Of a stretch of DNA of 64,000 nt, positions 1-10,267 are shown piece after piece. Both the position numbers and the translations under genes were made by a program. The notes beneath the pieces were generated by a model. The model did no database searches. It had not been told where the DNA came from and saw nothing but the letters and a program-made list of their open reading frames with translations. The stretch comes from Pasteurellaceae bacterium LFhippo2 (lineage in GTDB: Bacteria > Pseudomonadota > Gammaproteobacteria > Enterobacterales > Pasteurellaceae). How positions within the stretch are numbered: position 1 is the stretch's first letter; every line of letters begins with the position of its first letter. Where the stretch lies: NCBI GenBank assembly GCA_029852775.1, contig LEKJ01000061.1, positions 40,001 to 104,000 on the forward strand, given 5' to 3'.

Positions 1-862
1 ACTCAGCAAGAGTTTTAGCTTTATTTGCTTCAATACCTGCAAATGACATATCAATTGGTGCAGAAAGCTTAACTTCTACCCCCCAAGGTAAGTTTTTATC
101 CCAACCTACTGTTGAAAGGTAAGACGCAATTGACGCAAAAGCATCGTATTGGTTTTTCCAAATATCTTTCTTGCCATCACCATCGCCATCAGCTGCATAT
201 TTTAGATATGAAGTTGGCATAAACTGGGTTTGACCCATTGCACCCGCCCAAGAGCCTTTCATTTCTGAACGAGTTAGCGTACCATCTTGCAACATTTTCA
301 ATGCATTCACAAATTCTTGAGTGAAGAGCTTTTCACGACGGCCATCGAAGGCTAAAGTTGCTAATACAGAAAGCACATCGAAGTTACCTTGATAACGCCC
401 AAAACTACTCTCCATACCCCATAATGACATAAGGTATTCTTTTTGCACCCCATATTTTTGGCTAGCACGAGTTAATTGCGGTTGATATTGCCACCAACGC
501 TCTTCGGCTGCATTAACTTTTGCTTGAGTTAATACTTTATTTAGATAGTTAGTTACACCATTTGGATTTGGTGGTGGCGGTGGTGTATTTGGATCACGAC
601 GACGTGCAGCTTGTTCTTGATCAAGCTCAACAGCACGAGATACGTAGTTAATATTAAATTGAGAATTTAATACCTTATCGGATACACCTTGACCAGCAGC
701 TTTCTGTTTTAAGAAATTCACATAGTCGTTAAAGTTATTCTGTGTGCGTGATTTACTATATTGAGCATCTAATGCTGTAGATTGGTATCCTTGATCACTT
801 GAACAACCTGCAATAATTAAGCAAGCGATTGATAAAGGTACCGCAAAAAACTTCTTTTTCAT
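1..862 (-). CDS. mltB: Lytic murein transglycosylase B-like lipoprotein (3' end outside window)
   Basis: This gene runs off the left edge; about 287 residues are visible. It starts MKKKFFAVPLSIACLIIAGC, a lipoprotein signal with lipobox IAGC and lipidated Cys20, so it should be anchored in an envelope membrane. A proline-rich linker (around residues 98-105) precedes the SLT_2-type catalytic domain. The segment MESSFGRYQGNFD carries the probable catalytic Glu, and DGDGDGKKD resembles the Ca-binding EF-hand-like loop known in E. coli Slt35/MltB. The family cleaves the MurNAc-GlcNAc bond of peptidoglycan with formation of 1,6-anhydro-MurNAc. The start lies 2 nt after the truB stop, so it is probably the last gene of that operon. 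MltB versus another SLT_2 paralogue is not certain. Confidence 0.85.
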   Translation of the reverse strand, partial: MKKKFFAVPLSIACLIIAGCSSDQGYQSTALDAQYSKSRTQNNFNDYVNFLKQKAAGQGVSDKVLNSQFNINYVSRAVELDQEQAARRRDPNTPPPPPNPNGVTNYLNKVLTQAKVNAAEERWWQYQPQLTRASQKYGVQKEYLMSLWGMESSFGRYQGNFDVLSVLATLAFDGRREKLFTQEFVNALKMLQDGTLTRSEMKGSWAGAMGQTQFMPTSYLKYAADGDGDGKKDIWKNQYDAFASIASYLSTVGWDKNLPWGVEVKLSAPIDMSFAGIEANKAKTLAE

Positions 863-864
863 TA

Positions 865-1797
865 TTAATTTGTCTCACCGTAATTCACCATTCGACTCGG
901 GCGAATTACATTATCTTGATTAATTTCGGCAACACCAAGAAACAACCCACAATCAGAAAACAGGCGAACCAGCCCATAGATTTGCTGTTCATTGGCAAAC
1001 TTCACTCTTTGACCAAAACTAACTGATTTAGTTTGCTCTGCTGTTAAATTTAATTTTGGCAGACGAGAAACCGCACTATCCATTGGTAAAAGATGAACAT
1101 CAAGCTCTTCAAGCGGTCTATTTTCCACTAAATTTTGCAAATTATCCAAAGTCATCATCTTTTCAAAAGGATAATCAGCAACAGCTAATCGGCGTAACAT
1201 TGTCACGTGTGCGCCACAACCTAAGACTTCTCCAAGATCATCAACTAAGGTGCGAATATAAGTACCTTTTGAACAATGTACTTCTAAAGTTAAGTAAGGT
1301 GCTTGATATTCAATAAAACTTAATTCAAAAATAGTAATAGGGCGGGCTTCACGCTCAACAGTAATACCTGCACGTGCGTATTCATATAATGGTTTACCTT
1401 GATGTTTTAATGCTGAAAACATCGTAGGAACTTGCAGAATATCGCCACGAAAAGTATCTAAGTTAGCTAAAATATCCTGTTCAGTCACTGTCACTTCACG
1501 GGTTTGAACCACTTGGCCATCAGCGTCTGAAGTATCAGTACGTTCGCCTAATTTTGCAATAACACGATAGCGTTTATCTGAATCAAGTAAGAATTGAGAG
1601 AATTTGGTCGCTTCACCTAAGCAAATTGGTAGCATACCGGTTGCTAAAGGATCTAGCGCACCTGTATGTCCTGCTTTATTCGCATTAAATAGACGCTTTA
1701 CCTTTTGCATAATATCGTTAGAACTTAAGCCTTGCGCTTTATCTAACAGAAATACACCGTGAATATCGCGTCCTTTTTTACGCGGTCTTCTTCCCAC
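865..1797 (-). CDS. truB: tRNA pseudouridine(55) synthase TruB
   Basis: This 310-aa protein makes pseudouridine 55 in the T-loop of tRNAs. The TruB motif [14 protein letters not shown] at residues 43-56 contains the catalytic Asp (about D49). The sequence ends with a PUA-like C-terminal region of normal length for the family. The gene follows rbfA with a 2-nt gap in the conserved nusA-infB-rbfA-truB order, so it should be co-transcribed with them. A shadow ORF on the opposite strand has no support. Confidence 0.97.
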   Translation of the reverse strand: MGRRPRKKGRDIHGVFLLDKAQGLSSNDIMQKVKRLFNANKAGHTGALDPLATGMLPICLGEATKFSQFLLDSDKRYRVIAKLGERTDTSDADGQVVQTREVTVTEQDILANLDTFRGDILQVPTMFSALKHQGKPLYEYARAGITVEREARPITIFELSFIEYQAPYLTLEVHCSKGTYIRTLVDDLGEVLGCGAHVTMLRRLAVADYPFEKMMTLDNLQNLVENRPLEELDVHLLPMDSAVSRLPKLNLTAEQTKSVSFGQRVKFANEQQIYGLVRLFSDCGLFLGVAEINQDNVIRPSRMVNYGETN

Positions 1798-1799
1798 GA

Positions 1800-2183
1800 C
1801 TACTCTTCCTCAACGTGTTTTGCTTCATCTTGACGAATCACGTTAGTTACAAGGTTAGACATACGCATACCTTCAACTAATGATTGGTCATATAGGAATT
1901 TTAATTCTGGCACAATACGTAAACGCATCGCTTTGCCAACTAGGGTACGGATATAACCAGAAGCCTTATTTAAACCTTCTAAGCCACGTTCTACCGCACT
2001 TTCATCACTATCAAATAAGAAAGTTACGAATACTTTTGCATAAGCTAAATCACGGCTAAGTTCAACATCTGATACAGTTACCATACCGATACGTGGATCT
2101 TTAACTTCACGTTGTAAAATAATGGCGATCTCTTTTTGTAGCTCTTGTGCTACACGATCGCTACGTTTAAATTCTCTGGACAT
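1800..2183 (-). CDS. rbfA: 30S ribosome-binding factor RbfA
   Basis: This 127-aa protein is a small KH-fold assembly factor that binds the 30S subunit during late 16S rRNA 5'-end maturation and is needed for cold adaptation in E. coli. The start [20 protein letters not shown] and the segment [19 protein letters not shown] are typical of the family. It lies between infB and truB. A 170-bp gap holding a REP-like palindrome separates it from infB, which could modulate read-through or mRNA stability. Confidence 0.96.
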   Translation of the reverse strand: MSREFKRSDRVAQELQKEIAIILQREVKDPRIGMVTVSDVELSRDLAYAKVFVTFLFDSDESAVERGLEGLNKASGYIRTLVGKAMRLRIVPELKFLYDQSLVEGMRMSNLVTNVIRQDEAKHVEEE

Positions 2184-2223
2184 GTTTTATCCTTTTCTTC
2201 GAAAATTATTTTATAAACAATTC

Positions 2224-2300
2224 GTAGGGACAGGGTTTATCCCTGTCCAAATAGACAAGCATTAGAAATGCAACAGGACAGGCATAAAGCCTGTCCCTAC
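2224..2300. repeat. REP-like double palindrome between infB and rbfA
   Basis: Two imperfect hairpins lie head to tail: 2224-2248 (GTAGGGACAGG...CCTGTCC) and 2276-2300 (GGACAGG...CCTGTCCCTAC). The outer arms GTAGGGACAGG and CCTGTCCCTAC are perfect inverted copies, giving a BIME-like unit of 77 bp. A related GTAGGGGCG... unit lies at 23024-23084. Such GTAGGG-headed palindromes resemble REP sequences mobilised by RAYT (IS200-like) transposases; no RAYT gene is in this window. An uptake-signal core follows at 2339-2347. Confidence 0.75.
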
Positions 2301-2353
2301 AGAAGCGGCTGAATTTTGCAAAAAATTAGCCAATTTAGACCGCTTGTTATGGA

Positions 2354-4885
2354 TTAAATACTACGCTTAATCTCAATGATTTCAAATACTTCGATTTGGT
2401 CGCCAACTTTAACATCGTTATAGTTCTTAACGCCGATACCACATTCCATACCGTTACGAACTTCAGATACGTCATCTTTGAAACGGCGTAGAGATTCTAA
2501 TTCACCTTCAAAGATTACCACGTTATCACGTAATACACGGATTGGGTTATTACGTTTAACGATACCTTCCGTTACCATACAACCAGCGATTGCACCGAAT
2601 TTCGGATGACGGAATACATCACGTACTTGAGCTAAACCAATGATTTCTTGTTTGAACTCAGGTTGTAACATACCGCTCATCGCAGCTTTAATTTCATTTA
2701 ATAGTTCATAAATAATTGAGTAGTAACGTAAGTCGATGTTTTCAGCTTCGATAACACGACGCGCCGTTGCATCTGCACGCACGTTAAAGCCTAATACGAT
2801 AGCGTTAGACGCCGCAGCTAAGGTTGCGTCTGTTTCAGTAATACCACCTACACCAGAACCAACCACTTTCACTTTAACTTCAGCAGTTGAAAGCTCTTGT
2901 AATGATTGAACAATCGCTTCTACAGAACCTTGTACGTCTGCTTTAACAATAACGTTAAGCTCTGCAACATCGCCTTCCGCCATATTGCTAAACATATTTT
3001 CAAGTTTCGCTTTTTGCTGACGCGCAAGTTTCACATCACGGAATTTACCTTGACGGTATAACGCAACTTCACGTGCTTTTTTCTCGTCACGTACTACTGT
3101 TGCTTCATCACCCGCTGAAGGTACACCTGAAAGACCTAATACCTCAACTGGAATTGATGGGCCTGCTGATTCAATCTCTTTACCATTTTCATCACGCATC
3201 GCACGTACACGACCGTATTCGAAACCACAAAGAACGATATCGCCTTTGTTTAAAGTACCTGATTGAACAAGGATTGTTGCAACTGGACCACGGCCTTTAT
3301 CTAAGTAAGATTCGATTACAACACCGCTTGCCATACCGTCTTTAACTGCCGTTAATTCAAGTACGTCAGATTGAAGAATAATCGCTTCTAATAAGTCATC
3401 AATACCCATACCTTTCTTCGCAGAAACTGGTACGAATAACACATCACCACCGAATTTTTCAGAAACTACTTCATATTGCAGAAGTTCTTGTTCTACACGG
3501 TCTGGGTTTGCTTCTGGTTTATCGATTTTGTTCACTGCAACAACGATTGGTGCATTTGCAGCACGGGCGTGTTGAATCGCTTCGATTGTTTGTGGCATCA
3601 CACCATCGTCCGCTGCAACAACAAGAACAACGATATCTGTTGCTTTCGCACCACGAGCACGCATAGATGTAAACGCCGCGTGTCCCGGAGTATCTAAGAA
3701 GGTAATCATCTTACCGTCATCAGTTTCAACGTGGTAAGCACCGATATGCTGAGTAATACCACCTGCTTCGCCCGCTGCAACTTTTGCTTTACGAATATAG
3801 TCAAGAAGTGACGTTTTACCGTGGTCAACGTGCCCCATAATCGTTACAACTGGTGCACGAGTTACTTTCTCTGCGTTTGTGTCACGGTCGCCTAATACTG
3901 ACTCTTCTAATTCGTTCTCTTTACGTAAGATAACTTTGTGGCCTAGCTCTTCTGCTACTAATTGTGCGGTTTCTTGGTCGATCACTTGGTTAATCGTTAC
4001 CATTTCGCCCATTTTCATCATTGTTTTGATGATTTCAGTTGCTTTGATTGCCATTTTGTTAGCTAATTCTGCAACAGTAATGGTTTCACCAATCACAACA
4101 TCCGTTTTTACAGCTTGAACTGGTTTAGTAAAGGCTTGTTGTAATGCACTGTTTTTCTTAGCATTTTTACCTTTACCTTTTAAATCTTTTTGGTTACGAC
4201 GATCTGCACTACGTTCATTTTTATCGTCTTCACGGCCACCTTTCTTCGCTTTCGCGACAGCTGGTTTACCACGACCACGGTTGCCTTCACTACGGCGGTC
4301 ATTATCACGATCTGCTTCACGAGCATAAGTTGAAGTAAAACGAGTATCTTCAAACTCTTCGTTATTCGTTTCTCCCGCTTCTTCACGTGCAATTTCCGCT
4401 AAACGACGTGCATTTTCTGCTGCACGTTTTGCTTCCATTTCAGCTTTTTGAGCTGCAAGCTCTTCTTGTTTACGACGTAATTCTGCTTCTTCTTTACGTT
4501 TTGCTTCTTTTTCTGCGTCCACTACTTTTTCAACCTTTGGTTGTGTTGATTTTGGTTCTGTTTTAGGTTGAGCAGATTTATTTGGCATTACAGGCGGTTG
4601 CGCTGCTAATTTTTTAGCCTCTTCCGCTTTTGTTGCTTCTTCTGCAGCCTTTGCTTCAGCTGCAGCTTTTTCTTTCGCAGCTTTCTCTGCAGCAGCCTTT
4701 TCAGCTTTTGCTTTAGCTTCTTTAGCTGCCTTTGCCTCTGCTTGTGCTTTTAACGCATTTGCGTCAATTTTCGCTTTTTTCTCTTTAACTTCAACAGCTT
4801 TAACTTTACCGCCTGTTGTTGTCGCATTAACTTTTTGCGTTTTACGCGCTCCACCTAAGGAAAGTGTTTTTTTCTCTTCTGACAT
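2354..4885 (-). CDS. infB: Translation initiation factor IF-2
   Basis: This 843-aa GTPase brings formyl-Met-tRNA to the 30S P site and promotes subunit joining. The N-terminal 250 residues are a Lys/Glu/Ala-rich, probably largely helical and poorly conserved extension, with an Arg/Gly-rich basic stretch around 185-245. The IF2_N domain follows (about 267-315), then the G domain with GHVDHGKTS at 351-359, DTPGHAAF near 397 and NKID near 451, and the domains II, III and IV. The length is normal for enterobacterial-type IF2. It starts 16 bp after the nusA stop, in the same operon. The E. coli gene has internal starts giving shorter isoforms; I cannot assign these here. Confidence 0.98.
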   Translation of the reverse strand: MSEEKKTLSLGGARKTQKVNATTTGGKVKAVEVKEKKAKIDANALKAQAEAKAAKEAKAKAEKAAAEKAAKEKAAAEAKAAEEATKAEEAKKLAAQPPVMPNKSAQPKTEPKSTQPKVEKVVDAEKEAKRKEEAELRRKQEELAAQKAEMEAKRAAENARRLAEIAREEAGETNNEEFEDTRFTSTYAREADRDNDRRSEGNRGRGKPAVAKAKKGGREDDKNERSADRRNQKDLKGKGKNAKKNSALQQAFTKPVQAVKTDVVIGETITVAELANKMAIKATEIIKTMMKMGEMVTINQVIDQETAQLVAEELGHKVILRKENELEESVLGDRDTNAEKVTRAPVVTIMGHVDHGKTSLLDYIRKAKVAAGEAGGITQHIGAYHVETDDGKMITFLDTPGHAAFTSMRARGAKATDIVVLVVAADDGVMPQTIEAIQHARAANAPIVVAVNKIDKPEANPDRVEQELLQYEVVSEKFGGDVLFVPVSAKKGMGIDDLLEAIILQSDVLELTAVKDGMASGVVIESYLDKGRGPVATILVQSGTLNKGDIVLCGFEYGRVRAMRDENGKEIESAGPSIPVEVLGLSGVPSAGDEATVVRDEKKAREVALYRQGKFRDVKLARQQKAKLENMFSNMAEGDVAELNVIVKADVQGSVEAIVQSLQELSTAEVKVKVVGSGVGGITETDATLAAASNAIVLGFNVRADATARRVIEAENIDLRYYSIIYELLNEIKAAMSGMLQPEFKQEIIGLAQVRDVFRHPKFGAIAGCMVTEGIVKRNNPIRVLRDNVVIFEGELESLRRFKDDVSEVRNGMECGIGVKNYNDVKVGDQIEVFEIIEIKRSI

Positions 4886-4901
4886 TATTTAATCCTCTTT
4901 C

Positions 4902-6416
4902 TTAGCTGAACCAACAGATTTGACGCGCAGCCATAATTAATTCGCCCGCTTTCTCTGCAGATAATTCTTCGATATCTGCTAAATCATCAACACCTTGCTC
5001 TGCTAATTCTTCAAGAGTTGTGATCTGTTTTTCAGCTAATTTAAATGCAATGTGGCGTTCCATACCTTCAAGATTTAATAATTTATCTTCAATTTGTGCT
5101 GCCGCTAATGCTTCTTCTTCCGCTAAAGCCTGTTTTGTTAATGCATTTTTCGCACGAGCTTGTAACTCTTCCACAAGATCTTCATCTTCTAAGCCATCGA
5201 TTGCTGTTAATGCATCAACTGGCACATAAGCTACCGCTTCTAATGAAGTGAAACCTTCTTCGATAAGTACTTGTGCAAATTCTTCATCAATTTCTAGCGC
5301 TTGTGTTAATAAATTGATTACTTTACCGTCCGCTTCTTGTTCTTTCTTCTCTAACTCAGAAACTGTCATTACGTTTAATGTCCAACCTGTTAATTGAGTT
5401 GCTAAACGTACGTTTTGACCATTACGGCCGATAGCTTGTGCTAATGCTGTTGGTTCAACAGCGATATCCATAGAGTGGTTATCATCATCTACAACGATTG
5501 AGCTAACATCCGCTGGTGCCATTGCGTTAATCACGAATTGTGCAGGGTTGTCGTCCCAAAGAACGATATCTACACGTTCACCGCCTAATTCGTTTGTGAT
5601 AGCTTGAACACGCGCACCACGCATACCAACACAAGCGCCCACTGGGTCAATGCGTTTATCGTGGCTTTTCACTGCGATTTTCGCACGAGAACCTGGATCA
5701 CGCGATGCACCTTTAATTTCGATCACATCTTCGCCAATTTCTGGTACTTCAAGTTTGAATAACTCTTGAATCATAATCGGTTTTGCACGAGTTACGAATA
5801 ACTGCGGGCCTTTTGATTCAGGTTTGATGTCATATAAAACACCACGTACACGGTCGCCTGGACGGAAGTTTTCGCGTGGTAACATATCTTCGCGAACAAT
5901 TACCGCTTCTGCTTGGTTACCTAAATCTAAGATAATTTGATCACGGCTTACTTTTTTAACTGTTGCTGTGATGATTGTGCCTAATTGTGAACGGAACTGC
6001 TCAACAACTTTATTACGCTCTGCTTCACGAATTTTAGTTGTAATCACTTGACGAGCAGTTTGCATTGTAATACGGTCGAAAGCGATTGATTGAATTTCAT
6101 CTTCAACGAAATCACCAAGATTTAAACTTGGATCTTCGTATTGTGCCGCTTCTAAGCTAATCTCACGTGTTTGATTATGTACGTGTTCTACAACTAACCA
6201 ACGACGAAATGTTGTGAAGTCACCAGTTTTACGATCAATAACAACACGTACATCAATGTCAATGCCGTAACCAGTTTTACGATCTTCACGTTCAGCAGCT
6301 GCTTTCTTTTTAGTTGAAATTGCAAGAGCTGTTTCTAACGCTTCAAAAATCGCGTCTTTTGGTAATAACTTCTCATTTGATACCGCTTCAGCGGCTAATA
6401 AAATCTCTTTACTCAT
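4902..6416 (-). CDS. nusA: Transcription termination/antitermination factor NusA
   Basis: This 504-aa protein binds RNA polymerase and controls pausing, intrinsic termination and rRNA antitermination. In order it has the N-terminal RNAP-binding domain, an S1 domain (about 130-200), two KH domains ([19 protein letters not shown] at the first, [12 protein letters not shown] at the second), and two acidic C-terminal repeats that are known to contact the alpha subunit in E. coli. The end ...AARQICWFS is close to the usual length. It lies between rimP and infB with gaps of about 15 bp on each side, as in most gammaproteobacteria. Confidence 0.98.
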   Translation of the reverse strand: MSKEILLAAEAVSNEKLLPKDAIFEALETALAISTKKKAAAEREDRKTGYGIDIDVRVVIDRKTGDFTTFRRWLVVEHVHNQTREISLEAAQYEDPSLNLGDFVEDEIQSIAFDRITMQTARQVITTKIREAERNKVVEQFRSQLGTIITATVKKVSRDQIILDLGNQAEAVIVREDMLPRENFRPGDRVRGVLYDIKPESKGPQLFVTRAKPIMIQELFKLEVPEIGEDVIEIKGASRDPGSRAKIAVKSHDKRIDPVGACVGMRGARVQAITNELGGERVDIVLWDDNPAQFVINAMAPADVSSIVVDDDNHSMDIAVEPTALAQAIGRNGQNVRLATQLTGWTLNVMTVSELEKKEQEADGKVINLLTQALEIDEEFAQVLIEEGFTSLEAVAYVPVDALTAIDGLEDEDLVEELQARAKNALTKQALAEEEALAAAQIEDKLLNLEGMERHIAFKLAEKQITTLEELAEQGVDDLADIEELSAEKAGELIMAARQICWFS

Positions 6417-6431
6417 TTGAATCTTATTTCC

Positions 6432-6893
6432 TTAGAAATTAAATACGGGGATTAAATTTGCTTTTTGGATGTTGCCGAATGCAAAGCTCTGGGCATTGCC
6501 ATCTACTTTTAATGTGATTAAGTCGCCTTCAACACTCTCTAATTCACCTTGCCATTTACGGCGGTCTAACATCGGAATACGTAAATGAATTACTACTTCA
6601 CGACCGATAAAACGTTCATAGTGTGCAAGAGTGAAAAGTGGACGATCTAAACCTGGAGACGATACCTCTAAGTTATATTTATCTGTAATCGGATCTTCCA
6701 CATCAAAAATCGCACTGACTTGACGGCTTACATCACTACAATCATCGATTGTTACCCCGCCATCCTTATCAATATAAAGACGAACCGTTAAAAAGCGACC
6801 TGCGCGTTGGCATTCAATACCAACAAGTTCGAATCCCATTGCGTCAATGGTATCGCCTACAAGATCTTGTAATTTTTGTTCTAACGTTGCCAA
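6432..6893 (-). CDS. rimP: Ribosome maturation factor RimP (probable TTG start)
   Basis: This 153-aa protein assists 30S maturation. The segments [23 protein letters not shown] and [15 protein letters not shown] are family signatures. I chose the TTG at 6893 because GGAGG (6903-6899) stands 5 nt upstream and the resulting N-terminus, (M)ATLEQKLQ, matches what I recall of Haemophilus RimP. The in-frame ATG at 6905 would place this same GGAGG inside the coding sequence and has no good Shine-Dalgarno of its own. A longer frame reaching 6953 lacks RimP-like sequence at its start. It is the first protein gene of the nusA-infB operon, downstream of metY. Confidence 0.9.
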   Translation of the reverse strand: MATLEQKLQDLVGDTIDAMGFELVGIECQRAGRFLTVRLYIDKDGGVTIDDCSDVSRQVSAIFDVEDPITDKYNLEVSSPGLDRPLFTLAHYERFIGREVVIHLRIPMLDRRKWQGELESVEGDLITLKVDGNAQSFAFGNIQKANLIPVFNF

Positions 6894-6963
6894 AGAATCC
6901 TCCATTCGACAGGTATAAAAAAAGAGCTTAAAAGCCCTCTTAAAAAACAACAAAGCTGACTAT

Positions 6964-6988
6964 GTTAATTTCCATAACAGAAATTAAC
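6964..6988 (-). other. Hairpin in the rimP leader
   Basis: A perfect inverted repeat has arms GTTAATTTC and GAAATTAAC around a 7-nt loop. It has no T-run on either side, so it is not a classical terminator. It sits just after the terminator at 6993-7022 in the direction of transcription and about 70 nt before the rimP start. It could be leader structure or a protein-binding site; no function can be assigned. Confidence 0.4.
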
Positions 6989-6992
6989 CCAC

Positions 6993-7022
6993 AAAAAAGC
7001 CCCAAACACAGTTATGGGGCTT
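6993..7022 (-). terminator. Rho-independent terminator after metY
   Basis: Read on the minus strand, the stem AAGCCCC / GGGGCTT is followed by TTTTTTG. It lies downstream of the tRNA gene and upstream of rimP, so rimP either has its own promoter or depends on read-through. An uptake-signal core TCAAGCGGTC abuts the stem. Confidence 0.8.
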
Positions 7023-7080
7023 CAAGCGGTCTGTTTTATATAAATTTTTTCAAATATTAAAATAATTCAAAAACCTATAT

Positions 7081-7113
7081 AGAACAAAACTCATTGTCCT
7101 ATCGAACAATGAG
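7081..7113 (-). terminator. Proximal terminator of tRNA-fMet gene
   Basis: On the minus strand, the perfect 8-bp stem CTCATTGT / ACAATGAG has an 8-nt loop and is followed by TTTTGTTCT. It begins 9 nt after the tRNA CCA end, a typical position for ending a single-tRNA transcript. Confidence 0.8.
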
Positions 7114-7122
7114 CCTTAAAAC

Positions 7123-7199
7123 TGGTTGCGGGGGCCGGATTTGAACCGACGGCCTTCGGGTTATGAGCCCGACGAGCTACCAAGCTGCTCCACCCCGCG
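7123..7199 (-). tRNA. metY: Initiator tRNA-fMet (anticodon CAT)
   Basis: This is a 77-nt cloverleaf with encoded CCA. It reads CGCGGGGTGG... at the 5' end and ...CCCCGCAACCA at the 3' end. The C1-A72 mismatch at the acceptor end and the three consecutive G-C pairs closing the anticodon stem (GGG...CCC around CTCATAA) are the hallmarks of initiator tRNA rather than elongator tRNA-Met. In E. coli the metY copy of this tRNA likewise stands upstream of rimP-nusA-infB, so the gene order is conserved. Confidence 0.97.
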
Positions 7200-7295
7200 T
7201 CTGATGTGGTGCATTATAGAGAACTAAAAAAAGATTGCAAGCGCTTTTTTGACTTTTCTCAACTAAATAGGTTTGAGTGATAATTTTTTAATCTC

Positions 7296-8315
7296 TTATG
7301 CATTAATCAATCTATGCAAATCAGCTTCCTTACGATCTAAATAATGTGAAGATTGAATTTTACGAATAGTACGTGAACGACCACGAATTAAAAGTGTTTC
7401 TGTTGTAGCAAGGTTTCCTTTACGATGAATCCCTTTTAATAAGTCACCATTCGTAATGCCTGTTGCGGAAAATACAAGATTATCATCACGAACCAGCTCT
7501 TCCAATTTTAAAACTTCATTAATAGGAACACCTAAGGCTTCACAACGTGAAATTTCTTTTTCTGCGTAAGCGAAATTTTCTAAACTATTTCCTTTTACTT
7601 GGTTACGCGGAATTAAACGCGCTTGCATATCTCCCCCTAAAGCGCGTACAGCTGCGGCTGCAACGACGCCTTCAGGTGCGCCACCAATGCCATACATCAT
7701 ATCCAACTCTGCTTCTGGTAAACAACATTGTACAGCAGCAGCAACATCGCCATCTGGAATTGCCATTACTCGCACACCTAAATCTTGCATTTCCGCAATA
7801 ATTTTGTTGTGACGTGGTTTTGCTAAGACCGCTACGGTCATCTGTGAAAGTAATTTACCTTTTTTGGACGCTACACGACGTAAGTTAGCTTCAATCGATA
7901 AATTTAAGTCAATCATTCCTTTTGCTTCATCACCAACGACTATTTTTTCCATATACATATCAGGCGCTCTTAAAAAGGTATTTTTACCACCAGCTGCTAA
8001 TACAGAAAGCGCATTTGCTTGCCCCATTGCCGTCATTCGAGTACCATCAATTGGATCAACAGCAATGGCTACTTCTTCATCCTCTGGGCGAGATAAACCA
8101 ATTTTTTCGCCAATATAGAGCATAGGAGCTTCATCAATTTCACCTTCGCCGATAACAACTTCACCACGAATTTCCATTTCATTCAACAATAACCGCATCG
8201 CTTTTACTGCGGCGTCATCTGCTTGATTTTTATTACCACGTCCTAACCAAGCAAAAGCGGCTAATGCAGCCGCTTCAGTAACACGGGAAAATTCAATGGA
8301 GAGAGATCGTTTCAT
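7296..8315 (-). CDS. glpX: Fructose-1,6-bisphosphatase class II
   Basis: This 339-aa cytosolic enzyme hydrolyses fructose 1,6-bisphosphate to fructose 6-phosphate in gluconeogenesis. The GlpX family motif DPIDGTRMTAMGQANALSV, the upstream metal-binding GEGEIDEAPMLYIGE and the length (E. coli GlpX is 336 aa) support this. It is the only gene of its transcription unit here: the tRNA lies downstream and lysC is divergent. An uptake core sits in its leader (8364-8372) inside a small hairpin. No glpF or glpK is adjacent, unlike the E. coli glpFKX operon. Confidence 0.96.
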   Translation of the reverse strand: MKRSLSIEFSRVTEAAALAAFAWLGRGNKNQADDAAVKAMRLLLNEMEIRGEVVIGEGEIDEAPMLYIGEKIGLSRPEDEEVAIAVDPIDGTRMTAMGQANALSVLAAGGKNTFLRAPDMYMEKIVVGDEAKGMIDLNLSIEANLRRVASKKGKLLSQMTVAVLAKPRHNKIIAEMQDLGVRVMAIPDGDVAAAVQCCLPEAELDMMYGIGGAPEGVVAAAAVRALGGDMQARLIPRNQVKGNSLENFAYAEKEISRCEALGVPINEVLKLEELVRDDNLVFSATGITNGDLLKGIHRKGNLATTETLLIRGRSRTIRKIQSSHYLDRKEADLHRLINA

Positions 8316-8595
8316 ATAGCGTTCCTTTGTATGTTGATATTTGCAAAAAAGAAGGGAGAATCTACCGCTTGTAGATTTAAAATATGCGGGAGCGCATTGT
8401 ATTGCGTAAACGATTGCGAGTCAATTTTAACTTATTCAAAAATCAAATTGTTGGATTGATAACCAAATAATTTAATTGATGAATTAATATCAGATATATT
8501 TGTTGCACCCTTTTGTAAGTTAAGGTAAGCTAATTACATTAATTAATAGTCACTATTAGTTATTTTTAAGCTCAATTTTCAAGAGTTTAAATAAA

Positions 8596-8768
8596 GAGAG
8601 GCGCGGGGTTCAGGCAACTTATCTTAGGGAACTAGACCGTTTGAGGATAAGTGATGGGAATACTCGCCGAGGTGTGAATTCACTAGAAAGGAATGATCAT
8701 CGGCTGAGTCAGGTTGAATCCTATCAGCTGTCGTTTAAAACACCTGTTTTAAATGGAGTGCTCTAAGT
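8596..8768 (+). promoter_or_regulatory. Lysine riboswitch (L box) in the lysC leader
   Basis: The leader carries the conserved lysine-aptamer blocks in order: AGAGGCGCGG at the 5' side of P1/P2, the CTTATC...GATAAGTGATGGG arm, TACTCGCCGAGG, AAAGGAATGATCATCGGCTGAGTCAGG, and the closing GAGTGCTCTAAG that re-pairs with AGAG at the start. No run-of-T terminator is visible between the aptamer and the lysC ATG (8860). Control is therefore more likely at translation initiation (Shine-Dalgarno AGGAA at about 8846) than by attenuation; this last point is inference. Confidence 0.92.
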
Positions 8769-8859
8769 AACCATTCAAACGTGCTACTCAAAATTTCTAA
8801 TCTACATTTCTACCTCACCATTTTGCATTACAACACAATTTATATAGGAATTTTTTATT

Positions 8860-10212
8860 ATGGCACATCTTTCTGTTGCAAAATTTGGTGGTACTAGCGT
8901 TGCTAATTTTGAAGCAATGACGTCTTCTGCAAATATCGTCGTTGCAGATCCTAATACTAAGGTAGTTGTACTCTCTGCTTCTGCGGGTGTTACTAACTAT
9001 CTTGTTGAATTAGCGAATGGCTGTGATTTAGCTCGCCGTGAAGAAATTTTAGAAGCAGTTAAAACAATTCAATATAACATCATCGAAAAATTACAACATC
9101 CAGAAGCTGTTTCTAAAGCAATTGATCAATTATTAGAACACGTTGCAGCATTAGCTGAATCAGCAAGTTTAGCAACATCATTAGCATTAACCGATGAATT
9201 AATCTGTCACGGTGAAATGATGTCTACTAAGATTTTCACTCAGCTTCTAAATGAAAGAAATTTCCCAGCTGTTTGGGTTGATGTGCGCGATGTTGTCGCA
9301 ACTAATAACCACTATGGTAAAGCTGCGCCAAATGATGAAAAAACTCAAGCTCAGTCAGACGCTGTAATTAAACCATTAATTGCTGAAGGTAAAATTGTTA
9401 TTACGCAAGGTTTTATTGGTCGCGATGATGAAGGCAAAACAACAACATTAGGTCGTGGTGGTAGTGACTACTCTGCTGCTCTTTTAGCAGAGGTTTTAAA
9501 TGCAAATGATGTATTAATTTGGACAGATGTTCCTGGAATCTATACAACAGATCCGCGCGTTGTACCACAAGCACAACGAATTGATACAATGAGTTTTAAT
9601 GAAGCAGCTGAAATGGCAACATTTGGAGCAAAAGTATTACACCCTGCAACACTATTACCTGCGGTACGTAGCAATATCCCTGTTTATGTTGGTTCAAGTA
9701 AAGCACCAGAACAAGGTGGTACTTGGGTTACTCGTGATCCACAGCCACGTCCAACATTCCGTGCTTTAGCGTTACGTCGTAATCAAATTTTAGTAACACT
9801 TTCAAGCTTAAGCATGTTACACGCACAAGGTTTCTTGGCAAACGTATTTAATATCTTAGCAAAACATAAAATTTCTGTAGATGTAATCACAACTTCTGAA
9901 GTAAGTGTAGCATTAACATTAGATAAAACAGGTTCTGCATCGTCTGGCGCAGATATGCTTTCTCAAGAGCTACTTGATGAGTTACGTCAATATTGCCACG
10001 TGCAAGTGACTAGTGACTTAGCATTAGTTGCAATTATCGGTAATAATTTACATACACAATCAGGTATTGCAAAACAGTTATTTGATACATTATCGCCATA
10101 TAACGTTCGCTTAATTAGTTATGGTGCAAGCACAAATAACGTATGTACTCTAGTGCAAAATGCTGAAGCAGACGATGTAATCCGCAATTTACACAAAGCG
10201 TTATTTGAATAA
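8860..10212 (+). CDS. lysC: Lysine-sensitive aspartokinase III
   Basis: This 450-aa enzyme phosphorylates L-aspartate to 4-aspartyl phosphate, the first step towards lysine, diaminopimelate, threonine and methionine. The nucleotide-binding start AKFGGTSVANFEAM, the substrate segment TTLGRGGSDYSAALLAE and two C-terminal ACT regulatory domains (from about residue 310) are visible. The length matches the monofunctional E. coli LysC (449 aa), with no homoserine dehydrogenase fusion. The lysine riboswitch upstream and the ACT domains imply control by lysine at both RNA and enzyme level. Confidence 0.97.
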   Translation: MAHLSVAKFGGTSVANFEAMTSSANIVVADPNTKVVVLSASAGVTNYLVELANGCDLARREEILEAVKTIQYNIIEKLQHPEAVSKAIDQLLEHVAALAESASLATSLALTDELICHGEMMSTKIFTQLLNERNFPAVWVDVRDVVATNNHYGKAAPNDEKTQAQSDAVIKPLIAEGKIVITQGFIGRDDEGKTTTLGRGGSDYSAALLAEVLNANDVLIWTDVPGIYTTDPRVVPQAQRIDTMSFNEAAEMATFGAKVLHPATLLPAVRSNIPVYVGSSKAPEQGGTWVTRDPQPRPTFRALALRRNQILVTLSSLSMLHAQGFLANVFNILAKHKISVDVITTSEVSVALTLDKTGSASSGADMLSQELLDELRQYCHVQVTSDLALVAIIGNNLHTQSGIAKQLFDTLSPYNVRLISYGASTNNVCTLVQNAEADDVIRNLHKALFE

Positions 10213-10226
10213 TCTCTTTGAAACAA

Positions 10227-10267
10227 AATCCCTGTTAGGTAATGGATGACCTAACAGGGATTTTTTT
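10227..10267 (+). terminator. Terminator of lysC
   Basis: A perfect 14-bp stem AATCCCTGTTAGGT / ACCTAACAGGGATT with an 8-nt loop is followed by seven T in total. The T-run overlaps the stop codon of the convergent yciH gene (10266-10268). Confidence 0.95.
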
